Source: Jiella endophytica (lineage in GTDB: Bacteria > Pseudomonadota > Alphaproteobacteria > Rhizobiales > Rhizobiaceae). Taken from it: a DNA stretch of 64,000 bases. Positions 53,423-62,064 of the stretch are shown piece after piece. The DNA is taken from assembly GCF_004519335.1 (NCBI RefSeq), contig NZ_SOZD01000001.1, positions 186,001-250,000 of the forward strand. Reading direction: 5' to 3'. The position numbers were made by a program, and so were the translations under genes. The notes below the pieces were generated by a model, which was not told the DNA's origin, ran no database searches, and saw only the letters and a program-made list of their open reading frames with translations. Each line of letters starts with the position of its first letter. Positions within the stretch are counted from its first letter, which is position 1.

Positions 53423-53672
53423 CACGTTATCCTCCGCCTGCCTTACGAAGGGCGGAAGTTTCCTGTGGTCACGTTAAGGTGCCGCTTGCAATTGCAGAAA
53501 ATCTGGGGATGAGCGCGTTTGGCGAGCCGATTTCTCGGAGCAGGGTTAAGCACCGGTTACCGATTCGAGCCGATCCGGGCGATCGGCGGGGACTGCGGCA
53601 GATCGCAGTGCACCGTCGCCCATCGCATGGGCCATGCGGCGCTTCTCGCGCCTCCTGCAGGACGTCGGCGCT

Positions 53673-54047
53673 TTATCGCGACAGCCGCCGGTGGTTCGAC
53701 CGCACCCGCTTCGAATAGGGCCGCAGCCCGGCGGTGAGCACGGCGTCCATCGGATTGCCGCTTTGGCGGCGCCCGCTCATCGAAGCGATCACCGCGTCGC
53801 CTGCGGCTTTCGCCATAGCCGTCTGCACCGCCATGACGGCTTCGCCGGTGGCCGCCATCTTCTCGCTCACCATGCGGACGGCCTCCGCCTTGTCCTTCGC
53901 CGTCGGCGCAGTCGCCATCGCCAGCCACAGCTGGCCGACCCGGCTGGCAATGACGAGGGGCGACAGCGTGGCGAGAGTGAAAAGTTCGGCGGTGCTCTTC
54001 GGGGCGGCGAGATCGGTTCCGAACGAGAAAGGCTGACGTTGATCCAT
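53673..54047 (-). CDS. phasin-family protein
   Basis: A 124-residue helical protein with FTLATLSPLVIASRVGQLWLAM and KAEAVRMVSEKMAATGEAVMAVQTAMAKA-type heptads (shortened here as KAEAVRMVSEKMAATGEAV). The layout is that of phasins that coat polyhydroxyalkanoate granules. The C-terminus is basic (RVRSNHRRLSR). GAGGAATATC precedes the ATG. No PHA synthase gene is in the window, so the granule role is a family inference. It is 97 bases downstream of exoD on the same strand. Confidence 0.75.
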   Translation of the reverse strand: MDQRQPFSFGTDLAAPKSTAELFTLATLSPLVIASRVGQLWLAMATAPTAKDKAEAVRMVSEKMAATGEAVMAVQTAMAKAAGDAVIASMSGRRQSGNPMDAVLTAGLRPYSKRVRSNHRRLSR

Positions 54048-54144
54048 GGCAGATATTCCTCGGTGGGTTCGGGGCAGGAACCCGAAACCCGCCGAAAGGT
54101 GGCAGTGCAACACGAATAATTTTGCGCTGCCGCAGCCGGTCTCT

Positions 54145-54816
54145 TCAGAACAGCTGCAGCAGCGCGAAAGCCGCCGCGCCGTAGAAGCCGCCGAGGACGA
54201 TCAGGCCGATCAGCCCGGTGATCAGCGCCGCCCCGAGCCAGAGGCCGTCCCGCGTGCTGATCGCGACCCCGACGAGGGCGACGGAGATACCCGGGATGAG
54301 GTTGGTCAGTGGGAAGGGGATGGCCACGATCGTCGCCATGATGAAGCAGTACCAGCCGAGGATCGGAAGCAGCAGCCGCTCCGGTTCGATCCAGTAGCGA
54401 TGGCGCGCCAGCCGCTCGATGCGTCGCAGCATCGGGCCGATCTTCTCCATCACCTGGGCGATCCGATCGGGACTGAGCTTCATCCGCCGCACGAAATTCG
54501 GCAGCCAGAGGCGATGCCGGCCGATCGCCAGCTGGAAGGTGAAGAACATCAGCGGCAGGCCGAAGAAGAACGATGCCGGCGGCGGCAGCGGCACGAGGTT
54601 CAGCCCACCGAACAGGATGAAGAACGCACCGAAGGCACGGGTGTCGAAAGCCTGGGACAGTTCGCCGATCGTCGGCTCGTCGCGGCGATGGTGGCTGAAG
54701 GTGCGCAGGATCGCAGAAATGCGCTTCTGCCGCCTGCCGCCTTGCCGGCGAAGGGCGCGGCGCAAACTGGAGAAGCCACCAGGAGGGGACACGGACGAAA
54801 CTCTGTGGTGTGACAC
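54145..54816 (-). CDS. exoD: ExoD-family exopolysaccharide synthesis protein
   Basis: A 223-residue membrane protein. After a basic N-terminus it has TIGELSQAFDTRAFGAFFIL, LVPLPPPASFFFGLPLMFFT and the C-terminal hydrophobic AALITGLIGLIVLGGFYGAAAF. These are ExoD hallmarks; the protein is required for exopolysaccharide and nodule invasion in rhizobia. The start is a GTG with no clear ribosome site and no ATG alternative, so the first residues are uncertain. Confidence 0.87.
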   Translation of the reverse strand: MSHHRVSSVSPPGGFSSLRRALRRQGGRRQKRISAILRTFSHHRRDEPTIGELSQAFDTRAFGAFFILFGGLNLVPLPPPASFFFGLPLMFFTFQLAIGRHRLWLPNFVRRMKLSPDRIAQVMEKIGPMLRRIERLARHRYWIEPERLLLPILGWYCFIMATIVAIPFPLTNLIPGISVALVGVAISTRDGLWLGAALITGLIGLIVLGGFYGAAAFALLQLF

Positions 54817-55181
54817 GACGGTTTGACCAAGGTCGCAGAAGCGGGCTCACCGCCCGTCAGACGCCGCCACGGATCGGGCGGGACGGCGCCGGGCTGACGG
54901 CATCGGGCTCACTATGCCCTTTCCCCGCTTAAGTCGAGGTTTCAATGCAGGAGAGGGGTGATCTGTTGCCGAAACAGTCGCGATGTTGCGCAGCTGTCGC
55001 CGGTCGGCCGGCCTTCCGCTACGGTCCGGCGGATCTGATCTGCCATGTAACTCACCATCGAGACTGGGCGCCGCATCGAACGTGGCATTGAGATTTTCAC
55101 CATGGACTTCCCTAAGGGTCCGTTGGTTCCGGCACCCGCCAAGACGGCCGCAGACCGGGACCGAAGACCGGTTTCGGACTG
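54817..55181. other. 365-bp region without a supported gene
   Basis: Lies between the exoD start and the end of the patatin gene. A 66-codon open stretch on the minus strand (54942-55142) has no recognisable motif, no ribosome site and atypical composition, so it is not called. The region should contain the exoD promoter. Confidence 0.45.
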
Positions 55182-56330
55182 TCAGTCCTTGGTGAGGTCG
55201 AGTATCTCGACGGAATGCGGCGGCATCTTCCGATGCACGAAGCGACTGTCGACGAGCGTCGCCTCGGCGTCGGCAAAGCCGTCCCTCCAGCGCTCCTCGA
55301 CCGAATGGCGGGAGAACTCGTAGTCCTTGGACTCGCTGCTCGCCGCCCGCCGCCGGTTGATCAGATGGATGATGGTGACCGAGGCGTCGCAGGATGCGCC
55401 GATCAGCGTCGCGGCGTCGGGATCGCTCGCAAGTTCCGGCGGCAGCTTGCCGAGCAGGCGGTGCAGAGCCCGCTTCAGCTTGCGCTCCTCCTTCATCATG
55501 TCGGTGTTGAGCCGGGTACGGCTGGAGAAGCGGATGTCCTTTTCGCGCTCGGCGATGTCGAAGATCGTCTGGGGCAGCGGGCCTCTGGCGCTGAACAGGT
55601 CCACCTGGAAGATGCACATGTCGTGGTGATGGTCGCGCTCCAGCAGATATTGCAGCGGCGTGTTGGAGACGAGACCGCCGTCCCAGTACCAGGCGCCGTC
55701 GATCTCGATCGGCGGAAAGCCCGGCGGCAGTGCGCCGCTGGCCATGACGTGTTCCGGGCCGATCCGGGTGTCTTCGGTGTCGAAATAGCGGAAGTTGCCG
55801 GTCTCGACGTTCACCGCGCCGAGGCTGACGCGCATCTCGCCGCGGTTGAGGCGGTCGAAATCGACCAGTCGTTCGAGCGTCGCCTTCAGCGGCGCGGTAT
55901 CGTAATAGCCGACATCGCCGGGCGAGCCGTCGCGCAGCAGATAGGTCGGCGGAAAGCGCGGCTTGAAGAAGCCGGGAATTCCGTACAGCGCCGAGGACGC
56001 GGCGCTCGCCTCGTTGAAGGCCGAGCGCAGGAACACCCCCGGCAGCGGTGGGCCGAAGGTGATCGTCGAGGAGACTTCGTCCCAGAACGCCCTGAGTGCC
56101 CGGCTGCGTTCGCCTGGAGCATTGCCGGCGACGAGGGCGGCATTGATCGCGCCGATCGAGATGCCGGCGACCCAGTCCGGCCGCGCGCCGCGCTTCTCCA
56201 TCGCTTCGAAGGCTCCGCCCTGATAGGAGCCGAGCGCCCCGCCGCCCTGGAAGACGAGGACAAGCATCTCGTCGTTCTTGGTCAGGGCAACGTCATTGGA
56301 GATGGATGTCTGTTTTCCGGACGTCTTCAT
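55182..56330 (-). CDS. patatin-like phospholipase with DUF3734 tail
   Basis: A 382-residue patatin-family lipase. The oxyanion loop GGGALGSYQGGAFEAM (about 30-45) is followed by the serine hydrolase motif GISIG (Ser about 58) and the catalytic Asp in YWDGGLVSNTPLQYLL. A C-terminal DUF3734-like tail has IFDIAEREKDIRFSSRTRLN and ends HSVEILDLTKD. It is expected to hydrolyse acyl esters of lipids or storage polymers. In other Rhizobiales such genes often lie beside 3-hydroxybutyrate dehydrogenase; none is present here. GAGG precedes the ATG. Confidence 0.88.
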   Translation of the reverse strand: MKTSGKQTSISNDVALTKNDEMLVLVFQGGGALGSYQGGAFEAMEKRGARPDWVAGISIGAINAALVAGNAPGERSRALRAFWDEVSSTITFGPPLPGVFLRSAFNEASAASSALYGIPGFFKPRFPPTYLLRDGSPGDVGYYDTAPLKATLERLVDFDRLNRGEMRVSLGAVNVETGNFRYFDTEDTRIGPEHVMASGALPPGFPPIEIDGAWYWDGGLVSNTPLQYLLERDHHHDMCIFQVDLFSARGPLPQTIFDIAEREKDIRFSSRTRLNTDMMKEERKLKRALHRLLGKLPPELASDPDAATLIGASCDASVTIIHLINRRRAASSESKDYEFSRHSVEERWRDGFADAEATLVDSRFVHRKMPPHSVEILDLTKD

Positions 56331-56456
56331 CGGACCTCATCCCATCGCGGTCGGGCGGGACTCTGGCGTGGCCGGCAAGGGCCGCAGCGCCTCCTCTTTC
56401 TCGCAGTGCAGCATGGCATGATCGAGGCAGGATCGGCGGCCCGGCTCGGTCGCGCG

Positions 56457-56482
56457 GGAACCTTTTCGACGGCGAAGCCGTT
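56457..56482 (+). promoter_or_regulatory. EcfG-type (general stress response) promoter of entericidin gene
   Basis: GGAAC is followed after 17 bases by CGTT, a perfect EcfG consensus. The -10 element ends 32 bases before the GTG of the entericidin-like gene, a normal 5' leader length. Confidence 0.7.
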
Positions 56483-56514
56483 TGGCGTTTGTTCCATGTA
56501 CAGGAGTATCGGCC

Positions 56515-56661
56515 GTGAACAGGCGCCACACCATCATCATCACCCTCCTTGCCGGCGCTATGATGCTCTCGGCCTGTGCCAACACCGTCCGCGGCGTCGG
56601 CCGCGATGTCGGCAATACGGTCGATGCGACGGGCGCCGCGGTCAACGACGTCGCGCGCTAA
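56515..56661 (+). CDS. entericidin A/B-family small lipoprotein
   Basis: A 48-residue lipoprotein: a basic start (MNRRHT), a hydrophobic segment, lipobox LSAC (Cys 21) and a mature part TVRGVGRDVGNTVDATGAAV of the entericidin type. The start is GTG with AGGAG upstream. The family includes stress-induced small lipoproteins with membrane-active or antidote roles in E. coli; the function in Alphaproteobacteria is unclear. An EcfG-type promoter just upstream and a hairpin terminator just downstream make it a single-gene unit. Confidence 0.88.
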   Translation: MNRRHTIIITLLAGAMMLSACANTVRGVGRDVGNTVDATGAAVNDVAR

Positions 56662-56687
56662 GGCCGACGACCTCACCGAATCCAGCG

Positions 56688-56712
56688 AGCCGGCGATCAG
56701 CCGGCTTTGTTG
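56688..56712 (+). terminator. terminator after entericidin gene
   Basis: A perfect 7-bp stem AGCCGGC/GCCGGCT with a 5-nt loop is followed by TTGTTGT, 27 bases past the stop. This is a plausible Rho-independent terminator, though the T-run is broken. Confidence 0.55.
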
Positions 56713-56796
56713 TGCCCGCATTCGTACGCAGGCGAGTGACCGGTTCGAAGACATAGTATAAGCTCCGCCTCGGTTCGGTGTCGGATCGAGGCAGAG

Positions 56797-58377
56797 ATGA
56801 CCGCGTTGTTCAATGCGCTAATGGCGCGGCCAATCTTCTTCGTTGCGACCGTCGTCGCAGCCTTGGCGCTGCTTCCCGTCGCCGTGTGGCTGGACCTGCG
56901 CCACCTCTCCGATACGGCGCTCGGTGATCAGGCCCGCAGCCTCGATCTGATGATCAGCGACATCCGCAATTATTACGCCAAGAACATCGTTTCCCGGGTC
57001 AATGCAGCGGGGGGCAAGGCTGTCCCGGTGCACAATTACGAGGATGTCGACGGCGGCATCCCGATCCCGGCGACGCTGTCGCTCGAACTCGGCGAGGTGA
57101 TCGGCGGGCGCGGCGAGAACATGAAGTATCGCTTCGTCTCGGACTTTCCGTTCAAGTCGCGCAAGCCCCACGACCTCGACGAATTCGAGCGGTCGGCGCT
57201 GAAGACCTTTCGGGCGGCGGGGGCAGAGAAGCCGGTGATCGTGCGGACCGCCGGTTCCATCTTCAATCGGAACGTCCGCCTTGCGGCGCCCGTATTGATG
57301 GGCGAGAGCTGCGTCGGCTGCCACAACACCCATCCGGAAAGCCCCAAGCGCGACTGGGCGGTCGGCGACGTCCGCGGAATCCAGGAGGTGGAGATCGCCC
57401 AGCCGATCGCCGACAACATCTTCTCCTTCAAATATCTCCTGACCTATTTCGCCGGAGCCGGCCTGTTCGGTGTGGCCTTCGCCTCGATGCAGTGGCGGCA
57501 GGCACGGGTGTTCCGCCGAATGAACACCGATCTCGAGGAAGCCAATTCCTTCCTCGCCGCAGTCTCGATGAAGATCTCGAAATATCTCTCGCCGCAGGTC
57601 TATCGCAGCATCTTCTCGGGCGAGCGGGATGTCGTCATTTCCACCGAGCGCAAGAAGCTGACGGTGTTCTTCTCCGACATCAAGGATTTCACCGTCACCT
57701 CCGAGCGGCTGCAGCCGGAGGAGCTGACCCAGCTCCTCAACGAGTATTTCACCGAAATGTCGAAGATCGCCCAGGAACACGGCGCCACCGTCGACAAGTT
57801 CATCGGCGACGCGATCCTCGCCTTCTTCGGCGATCCCGAGACCAAGGGGCCCAAGGAGGATGCCCAGGCCTGCGTGCGCATGGCTGTCGCCATGCAGCGG
57901 CGCATGGCGGAGCTCAACGACACCTGGCGCCAGCGCGGCATCGAAAAGCCCTTCCAGACCCGGATGGGCATCAATACCGGGTACTGCAATGTCGGCAATT
58001 TCGGCAGCGAAGACCGGATGGACTATACGATCATCGGGGCCGAGGCGAACCTTGCGGCGCGGCTGGAATCGATCGCCGAGCCCGGCGGGATCGTTCTCAG
58101 CTACGAGACCTATGCCCTCGTCTCCGACATCGTCCGCGCCCGGCCGCTGGAGGCGATCTCGCTGAAGGGGATCAGCCGCCAGGTGGTGCCCTATGTCGTC
58201 GAGGCCGTGCCGGACGAGAGGGCCGAGGAAAATGGCGACGTCATCAACGAATTCACCGAAGGCGCCCGCATCTTCCTCGATATGGGGCAGGTCAGCGAGC
58301 GCGAACGGGCGCGGCTCGCCGCGGTCTTGAAGCAGGCGATGGAGCGGCTGCAGGCGGCCGGCCAACCGGGCCGCTGA
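56797..58377 (+). CDS. class III adenylate/guanylate cyclase with haem-c (DUF3365) sensor
   Basis: A 526-residue two-domain sensor. A membrane helix (about 11-32) leads to a periplasmic DUF3365-type domain with a haem-c motif CVGCHNTH (C172, C175, H176). A second helix (about 213-231) and a short coiled segment join it to a class III cyclase domain: metal Asp 294 in FFSDIKDFT and Asp 338 in FIGDAILAFFG, and catalytic Asn 418/Arg 422 in ANLAARLE. It should turn a redox, NO, CO or O2 signal outside the membrane into cAMP or cGMP. It is a single gene; the effector protein is not in view. Confidence 0.9.
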   Translation: MTALFNALMARPIFFVATVVAALALLPVAVWLDLRHLSDTALGDQARSLDLMISDIRNYYAKNIVSRVNAAGGKAVPVHNYEDVDGGIPIPATLSLELGEVIGGRGENMKYRFVSDFPFKSRKPHDLDEFERSALKTFRAAGAEKPVIVRTAGSIFNRNVRLAAPVLMGESCVGCHNTHPESPKRDWAVGDVRGIQEVEIAQPIADNIFSFKYLLTYFAGAGLFGVAFASMQWRQARVFRRMNTDLEEANSFLAAVSMKISKYLSPQVYRSIFSGERDVVISTERKKLTVFFSDIKDFTVTSERLQPEELTQLLNEYFTEMSKIAQEHGATVDKFIGDAILAFFGDPETKGPKEDAQACVRMAVAMQRRMAELNDTWRQRGIEKPFQTRMGINTGYCNVGNFGSEDRMDYTIIGAEANLAARLESIAEPGGIVLSYETYALVSDIVRARPLEAISLKGISRQVVPYVVEAVPDERAEENGDVINEFTEGARIFLDMGQVSERERARLAAVLKQAMERLQAAGQPGR

Positions 58378-58420
58378 CCATGCCCGAAGACTAGGCTGGA
58401 AGCCGTTCCGCGGCTCCGCG

Positions 58421-60451
58421 TCAGCCTGTCAGCGTCGGCCAGATCTGATGGCGCGGCTCTCCCGCATTCATCCGCGATTCCAGCCCGTGCGGCGTCTTCT
58501 CCCATTTGTGCGGAGCAGTCAGCAGCTGCCACAGGGCGCGCAGCGATGCCCATGCGAGCAGCGCCCAGTAGGCCGGCAGGAGGACATACCAGCGGCGGAG
58601 GCCTCTTGCCGTTCCGGGCTCGAGGCCTCGCGCCGACAGCGCGATGAACAGGCCATAGGCCGCGACAACGTTGAAGACGTCGACGATGACGAAGGGGCTG
58701 AGTTCGTCGAGCTCGGAGAGGCCGACCGCGACGGGGACGAGCTGGATGACGACCAGCAGAAGAAACAGCGGGTGCGCGAAGGCCGAGACCACCATGCCGA
58801 AGAACACCAGCTGGAACGCCACCATCGCCCTAGGGCCGAGCTGGCGAAAAAGCAGCAGCGGCTGGCGCATGTGCAGGAGATAGGTGACGAACCAGCCCTT
58901 CATCCAGCGTGTGCGCTGGTTGCGCCAGACTTTCCAGCGCACCGGGGCCTGTTCGTATGTCGGCCGGGTGATCGTTTCGGCGCGGTAGCCGGCACGATGC
59001 AGGCGGATGCCGAGATCGGCGTCCTCGGTGACATTGTGGGAGTCCCAGCCGCCGATCTCGACGAGGCGTTCGCGGACGAAATGATTGGATGTTCCTCCGA
59101 GCGACAGCGGAAAGCCCTGGCTGGCGAGCCAGGGCAACATCCGGCAAAACAGCGCGGCATATTCGAGGGCGAAGAGGCCCGACAGCCAGTGCGTCTCGCC
59201 GTTCGTCACGACCAGCGGCGCCTGCAGGCAGGCAAGATCCGGCCGACCGGTGCGGAACCGCAGATAGGCCTCGCGGAGCTGGCCGGGATCCGGCACGTCC
59301 TCTGCGTCATAGAGTACCAGGAACTCGCCATAGGCGAGGGGCAGGGCATGGTTGAGCGCCTTCGGCTTGGTCCGCGGCTCGCCGGGAGGCACCAGCACCG
59401 TCGAGACATGGGCAAGACCCGTGGTCGCCTGGCGGACCGCGGCGATCGTGTTGCCGTCGTCTGCCTCGCAGACGATCTTGATGTCGAGCCGCGTCTTCGG
59501 CCAGTCGAGCCGCTCCAGTGCCGCCACGAGCTGCGGCACTATCGTCGTTTCATCGTGGAGCGCGACGAGGACGCTGTAGACCGGCACGCCCTGCCAGCCG
59601 GTTTCAAGCACGCCCGGTGCCGGAAGGTCGGCGACAGGGGGCGGACGGTCGGCGGCGAGGGCGGCAGGCAGGCGGATGGCGAGGCAGGCGGCGAAGAACA
59701 GCGTCGCGCCGCCGTGCCCAGTCGCGAGCGCGAAGCCCGGCAGGTAGTAGAGAAACAGGCAGACGGCGACGGCCGTTCCAAGACCGAGCGCCGCCTGCAG
59801 CGGCTCGATCGCCAGCCTTGCGGACAGCCGCGGTAGGTCGGCGGAAAGGCTCAGTCTCGCGGCGGCGTAACGCTGCGCCATCGTCTCCCGCTCGATGGCG
59901 CGGGCGATCTGCGAATGCGCCGTGACGCGCAGATATGCGCGCATGTCCGGTCGGCGGTCGAGATAGCGGGCGAAGCGGTCGATGCTCTCGATGGCCGGGC
60001 AGACGAAGAACTTCCCATCGACGCGATGGGGATAGATCTCCAGCGTTCGCGGTGGAGGGCGGCCGAGAAACGCCGCGGCGCCGCGCAAGGCGGCATCGTC
60101 GCGGATCGGCTCGAATAGCAGTCGCAGTTCGCGGGCGTAGCACTCCCCGTAGCGCCGCTCGGTGACGCGACCCGCGACGATCAGCTCGGACGCCACGTCG
60201 CTGCCGTTCCGGCGGGCGGCGCGAAAGGCTTCGAGTGCGTCGGCATGGTCGATGCCCATGGCATTCAGGAGCGCCAGCTGGCGCGGGCTGAACGGGCTTT
60301 GCGGTGGCGTTGGCCGGGGCGTGTCGCCCGCTTCCGGCTGGGCGTCGACCTGCGTCGGCGCCGCAGCCGCGGAACCGCGCTTGCCCGCCGCTTGGGGCAT
60401 CGGGTAGGAATGCGCCTCGCACGCGTCTGCGAGTTCGACGTCCGCTCGCAA
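58421..60451 (-). CDS. family 2 glycosyltransferase, membrane-bound, with N-terminal extension
   Basis: A 676-residue GT2 enzyme. Residues about 50-195 form a soluble N-terminal domain (MGIDHADALEAFRAARRNG, VTERRYGECYARELRL) like the GSPII_E-N/MshEN-type domain seen on related glycosyltransferases. Two helices (about 210-270) precede the catalytic domain with LYDAEDVPDPGQL (about 382), TEDADLGIRL (about 477) and QRTRWMKGW (about 515), the cellulose-synthase-type D,D,D,QxxRW set. Several C-terminal helices follow. It probably makes an envelope polysaccharide. The start is TTG with GGAG upstream; an ATG 51 bases later is the alternative. Confidence 0.87.
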   Translation of the reverse strand: MRADVELADACEAHSYPMPQAAGKRGSAAAAPTQVDAQPEAGDTPRPTPPQSPFSPRQLALLNAMGIDHADALEAFRAARRNGSDVASELIVAGRVTERRYGECYARELRLLFEPIRDDAALRGAAAFLGRPPPRTLEIYPHRVDGKFFVCPAIESIDRFARYLDRRPDMRAYLRVTAHSQIARAIERETMAQRYAAARLSLSADLPRLSARLAIEPLQAALGLGTAVAVCLFLYYLPGFALATGHGGATLFFAACLAIRLPAALAADRPPPVADLPAPGVLETGWQGVPVYSVLVALHDETTIVPQLVAALERLDWPKTRLDIKIVCEADDGNTIAAVRQATTGLAHVSTVLVPPGEPRTKPKALNHALPLAYGEFLVLYDAEDVPDPGQLREAYLRFRTGRPDLACLQAPLVVTNGETHWLSGLFALEYAALFCRMLPWLASQGFPLSLGGTSNHFVRERLVEIGGWDSHNVTEDADLGIRLHRAGYRAETITRPTYEQAPVRWKVWRNQRTRWMKGWFVTYLLHMRQPLLLFRQLGPRAMVAFQLVFFGMVVSAFAHPLFLLLVVIQLVPVAVGLSELDELSPFVIVDVFNVVAAYGLFIALSARGLEPGTARGLRRWYVLLPAYWALLAWASLRALWQLLTAPHKWEKTPHGLESRMNAGEPRHQIWPTLTG

Positions 60452-60481
60452 GGCCCGCTCCGTGACCGAGGGTGTTTCGAC

Positions 60482-60498
60482 CTTTCACAATTTGAAAG
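60482..60498. repeat. inverted repeat in the GT2/solute-binding protein divergent gap
   Basis: CTTTCA and TGAAAG are separated by CAATT. It lies in a short AT-rich gap between divergent genes, 7 bases from a second inverted repeat. The pair could be adjacent operators. Confidence 0.35.
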
Positions 60499-60505
60499 TG
60501 ATCGT

Positions 60506-60518
60506 GTTCAAGTTGAAC
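60506..60518. repeat. second inverted repeat in the same divergent gap
   Basis: GTTCAA and TTGAAC flank a single G, 27 bases before the ATG of the solute-binding protein, where it would overlap a promoter. It shares the half-site TTGAA with the neighbouring repeat. Confidence 0.35.
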
Positions 60519-60545
60519 TATTCGGTAAACTAACCATTAGGGGAA

Positions 60546-61394
60546 ATGTTCTTGCGCTGGTTGATTCTCCTTGCCTTTGCAGGACTTTGCGCGGCGGCTC
60601 CGGCGATGGCCGAGGAAGCCGGCACGGTGGCGACCCCGAATTTCGTCGACCAGCACCAGCGCATCGCCAAGCCGGACCTTTCGGGTCGCCAGCGCATCCG
60701 CTTTCTGACCTCGACGGACTATCCGCCCTTCAACTTCCTCGATGCGCGGGGCCGGCTCACCGGCTTCAACGTCGATCTCGCCAAGGCGATCTGCGAGGAA
60801 CTCGGCGTTCTGGCGCGGTGCCAGATCGAGGCGTTGCCATTTGGCGATCTCGTTCCCGCGCTCAATCGCGGAGACGGCGAGGCGGTCGTCGCCGGCCTTG
60901 CCATGACCGCGACGACCCGGCGCGAATTTGCTTTCAGCCAGCCCTATTTTCGCTATCCGGCGCGCTTTGTTTCGCGCAAGGACCGGACGATCGCCGAGCC
61001 GGTCGCCGATCATCTCACCGACAAGGTGGTCGGGGTGACGGACGGCAGCGCCCATGCCGCCATGCTCCGGGCGTTCTTTCCCGACGTGACGGTGCAGACC
61101 TTTCCCGACCGGCTGGAAGGGCTTGCGGCGATGCGGCAGGGCAAGGTCGACGCCTATTTCGGCGACGGCGTCAGCCTGTCCTTCTGGCTGGAAAGCGACG
61201 CCGCGGCCAAATGCTGTGCTTTCGCAGGCGGACCGTTCCTGTCGGACCGCTTTCTCGGCGAGGGGCTTTCGGTCGCCGTCGCGCCGGGCGACACGGAACT
61301 TGCCGACGCCGTCGACTATGCCGTGGCGCAGCTCGTCGCCAAGGGCCGGATGACGGAACTGATGCTGCGCTACTTTCCGATCAGCGCCTTCTGA
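60546..61394 (+). CDS. orphan periplasmic solute-binding protein, family 3
   Basis: A 282-residue protein with a Sec signal (LRWLILLAFAGLCAAAPAMAEE) and the family-3 fold: IRFLTSTDYPPFNFLDARG, GFNVDLAKAICEELGV and MTATTRREFAFSQPYFRYPA. There is no permease or ATPase beside it, so it either uses a distant transporter or acts as a periplasmic sensor. GGGG lies just before the ATG. It is divergent from the GT2 gene across a gap with two inverted repeats, so the two may be coregulated. Confidence 0.88.
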   Translation: MFLRWLILLAFAGLCAAAPAMAEEAGTVATPNFVDQHQRIAKPDLSGRQRIRFLTSTDYPPFNFLDARGRLTGFNVDLAKAICEELGVLARCQIEALPFGDLVPALNRGDGEAVVAGLAMTATTRREFAFSQPYFRYPARFVSRKDRTIAEPVADHLTDKVVGVTDGSAHAAMLRAFFPDVTVQTFPDRLEGLAAMRQGKVDAYFGDGVSLSFWLESDAAAKCCAFAGGPFLSDRFLGEGLSVAVAPGDTELADAVDYAVAQLVAKGRMTELMLRYFPISAF

Positions 61395-61443
61395 GAGGGC
61401 CTCAAGGCAGGAAAAGCTGCAGGTCGGAGCGGCTCGCCCTCGC

Positions 61444-61854
61444 TCAGGCGCGGCGGTAGCGCACCCTTGCCGAATGCTCGATCGCGCCGGCGGTCAGCCG
61501 GTCGAGCTCGAAGGCGTCGCGCAGCATTTCGAGAAGCCGCAGCTCAGGCTGCGATGCCTCGACATCCGCCGAGACGACTTCGACGGCCAGCGCATAGGCG
61601 GTCTCGTAGAGGTTGTTCGGCACCGAGGCGTGGACGTTCTCGATGATCCGGTCGATGCCGTCATCCTCGTCGAGCAGCTTGCCGCAATCATGCGCGATCT
61701 CGGTGAGGCGGCTTTCGTCGAAGCCTTCGAAGACGGGGAGGGTGCGAAGGAGCACGGTGAATTCGCGCTGCTCGATGCCGCTGATCTGGCCGTCCGCCGC
61801 TGCGACGGCGATCATCAGGTGAATGAGGGCTTCCTGCGGATTCAGTCCGGCCAT
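61444..61854 (-). CDS. TerB-like (tellurite resistance B fold) protein
   Basis: A 136-residue all-helical TerB-like protein. EALIHLMIAVAAADGQISGIEQREF (about 8-32, quoted across two helices) holds the acidic metal-site pattern DGxIxxxE. A second acidic helix is SADVEASQPELRLLEMLRDA. Many bacteria carry such stand-alone TerB proteins; the function is unknown, and tellurite resistance is not implied. The start is ATG with a distant GGGAG. It is convergent with the solute-binding protein gene. Confidence 0.82.
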   Translation of the reverse strand: MAGLNPQEALIHLMIAVAAADGQISGIEQREFTVLLRTLPVFEGFDESRLTEIAHDCGKLLDEDDGIDRIIENVHASVPNNLYETAYALAVEVVSADVEASQPELRLLEMLRDAFELDRLTAGAIEHSARVRYRRA

Positions 61855-61966
61855 TGTCTTGCTGTTCTCCCAGTCTCGACAGAGCGATGAACCTAGGGAC
61901 CGGAGTGTGGCCCCACAAGGTGCGGGGCCTTGCCGCGACGATTTCGCCCGCGGGCGGTGGGCTTTG

Positions 61967-61995
61967 TTGACGCGCCGCCGGCTTCTTTCTAGACC
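61967..61995 (+). promoter_or_regulatory. putative sigma-70 promoter of lysS
   Basis: TTGACG and TAGACC are separated by 17 bases, about 70 bases before the lysS ATG. The -35 is a strong match and the -10 a weak one. Confidence 0.35.
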
Positions 61996-62064
61996 GTTCG
62001 CTGATCTGCCGCGACGTCTTGCCAGGGCCGTGGCCCTCGACCCCCATGACTGTCTGGAAACCGG

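Noticed and set aside
54942-55142. A 66-codon open stretch on the minus strand
   Set aside because: No ribosome site, no family motif, and unlike the codon use of neighbouring genes.
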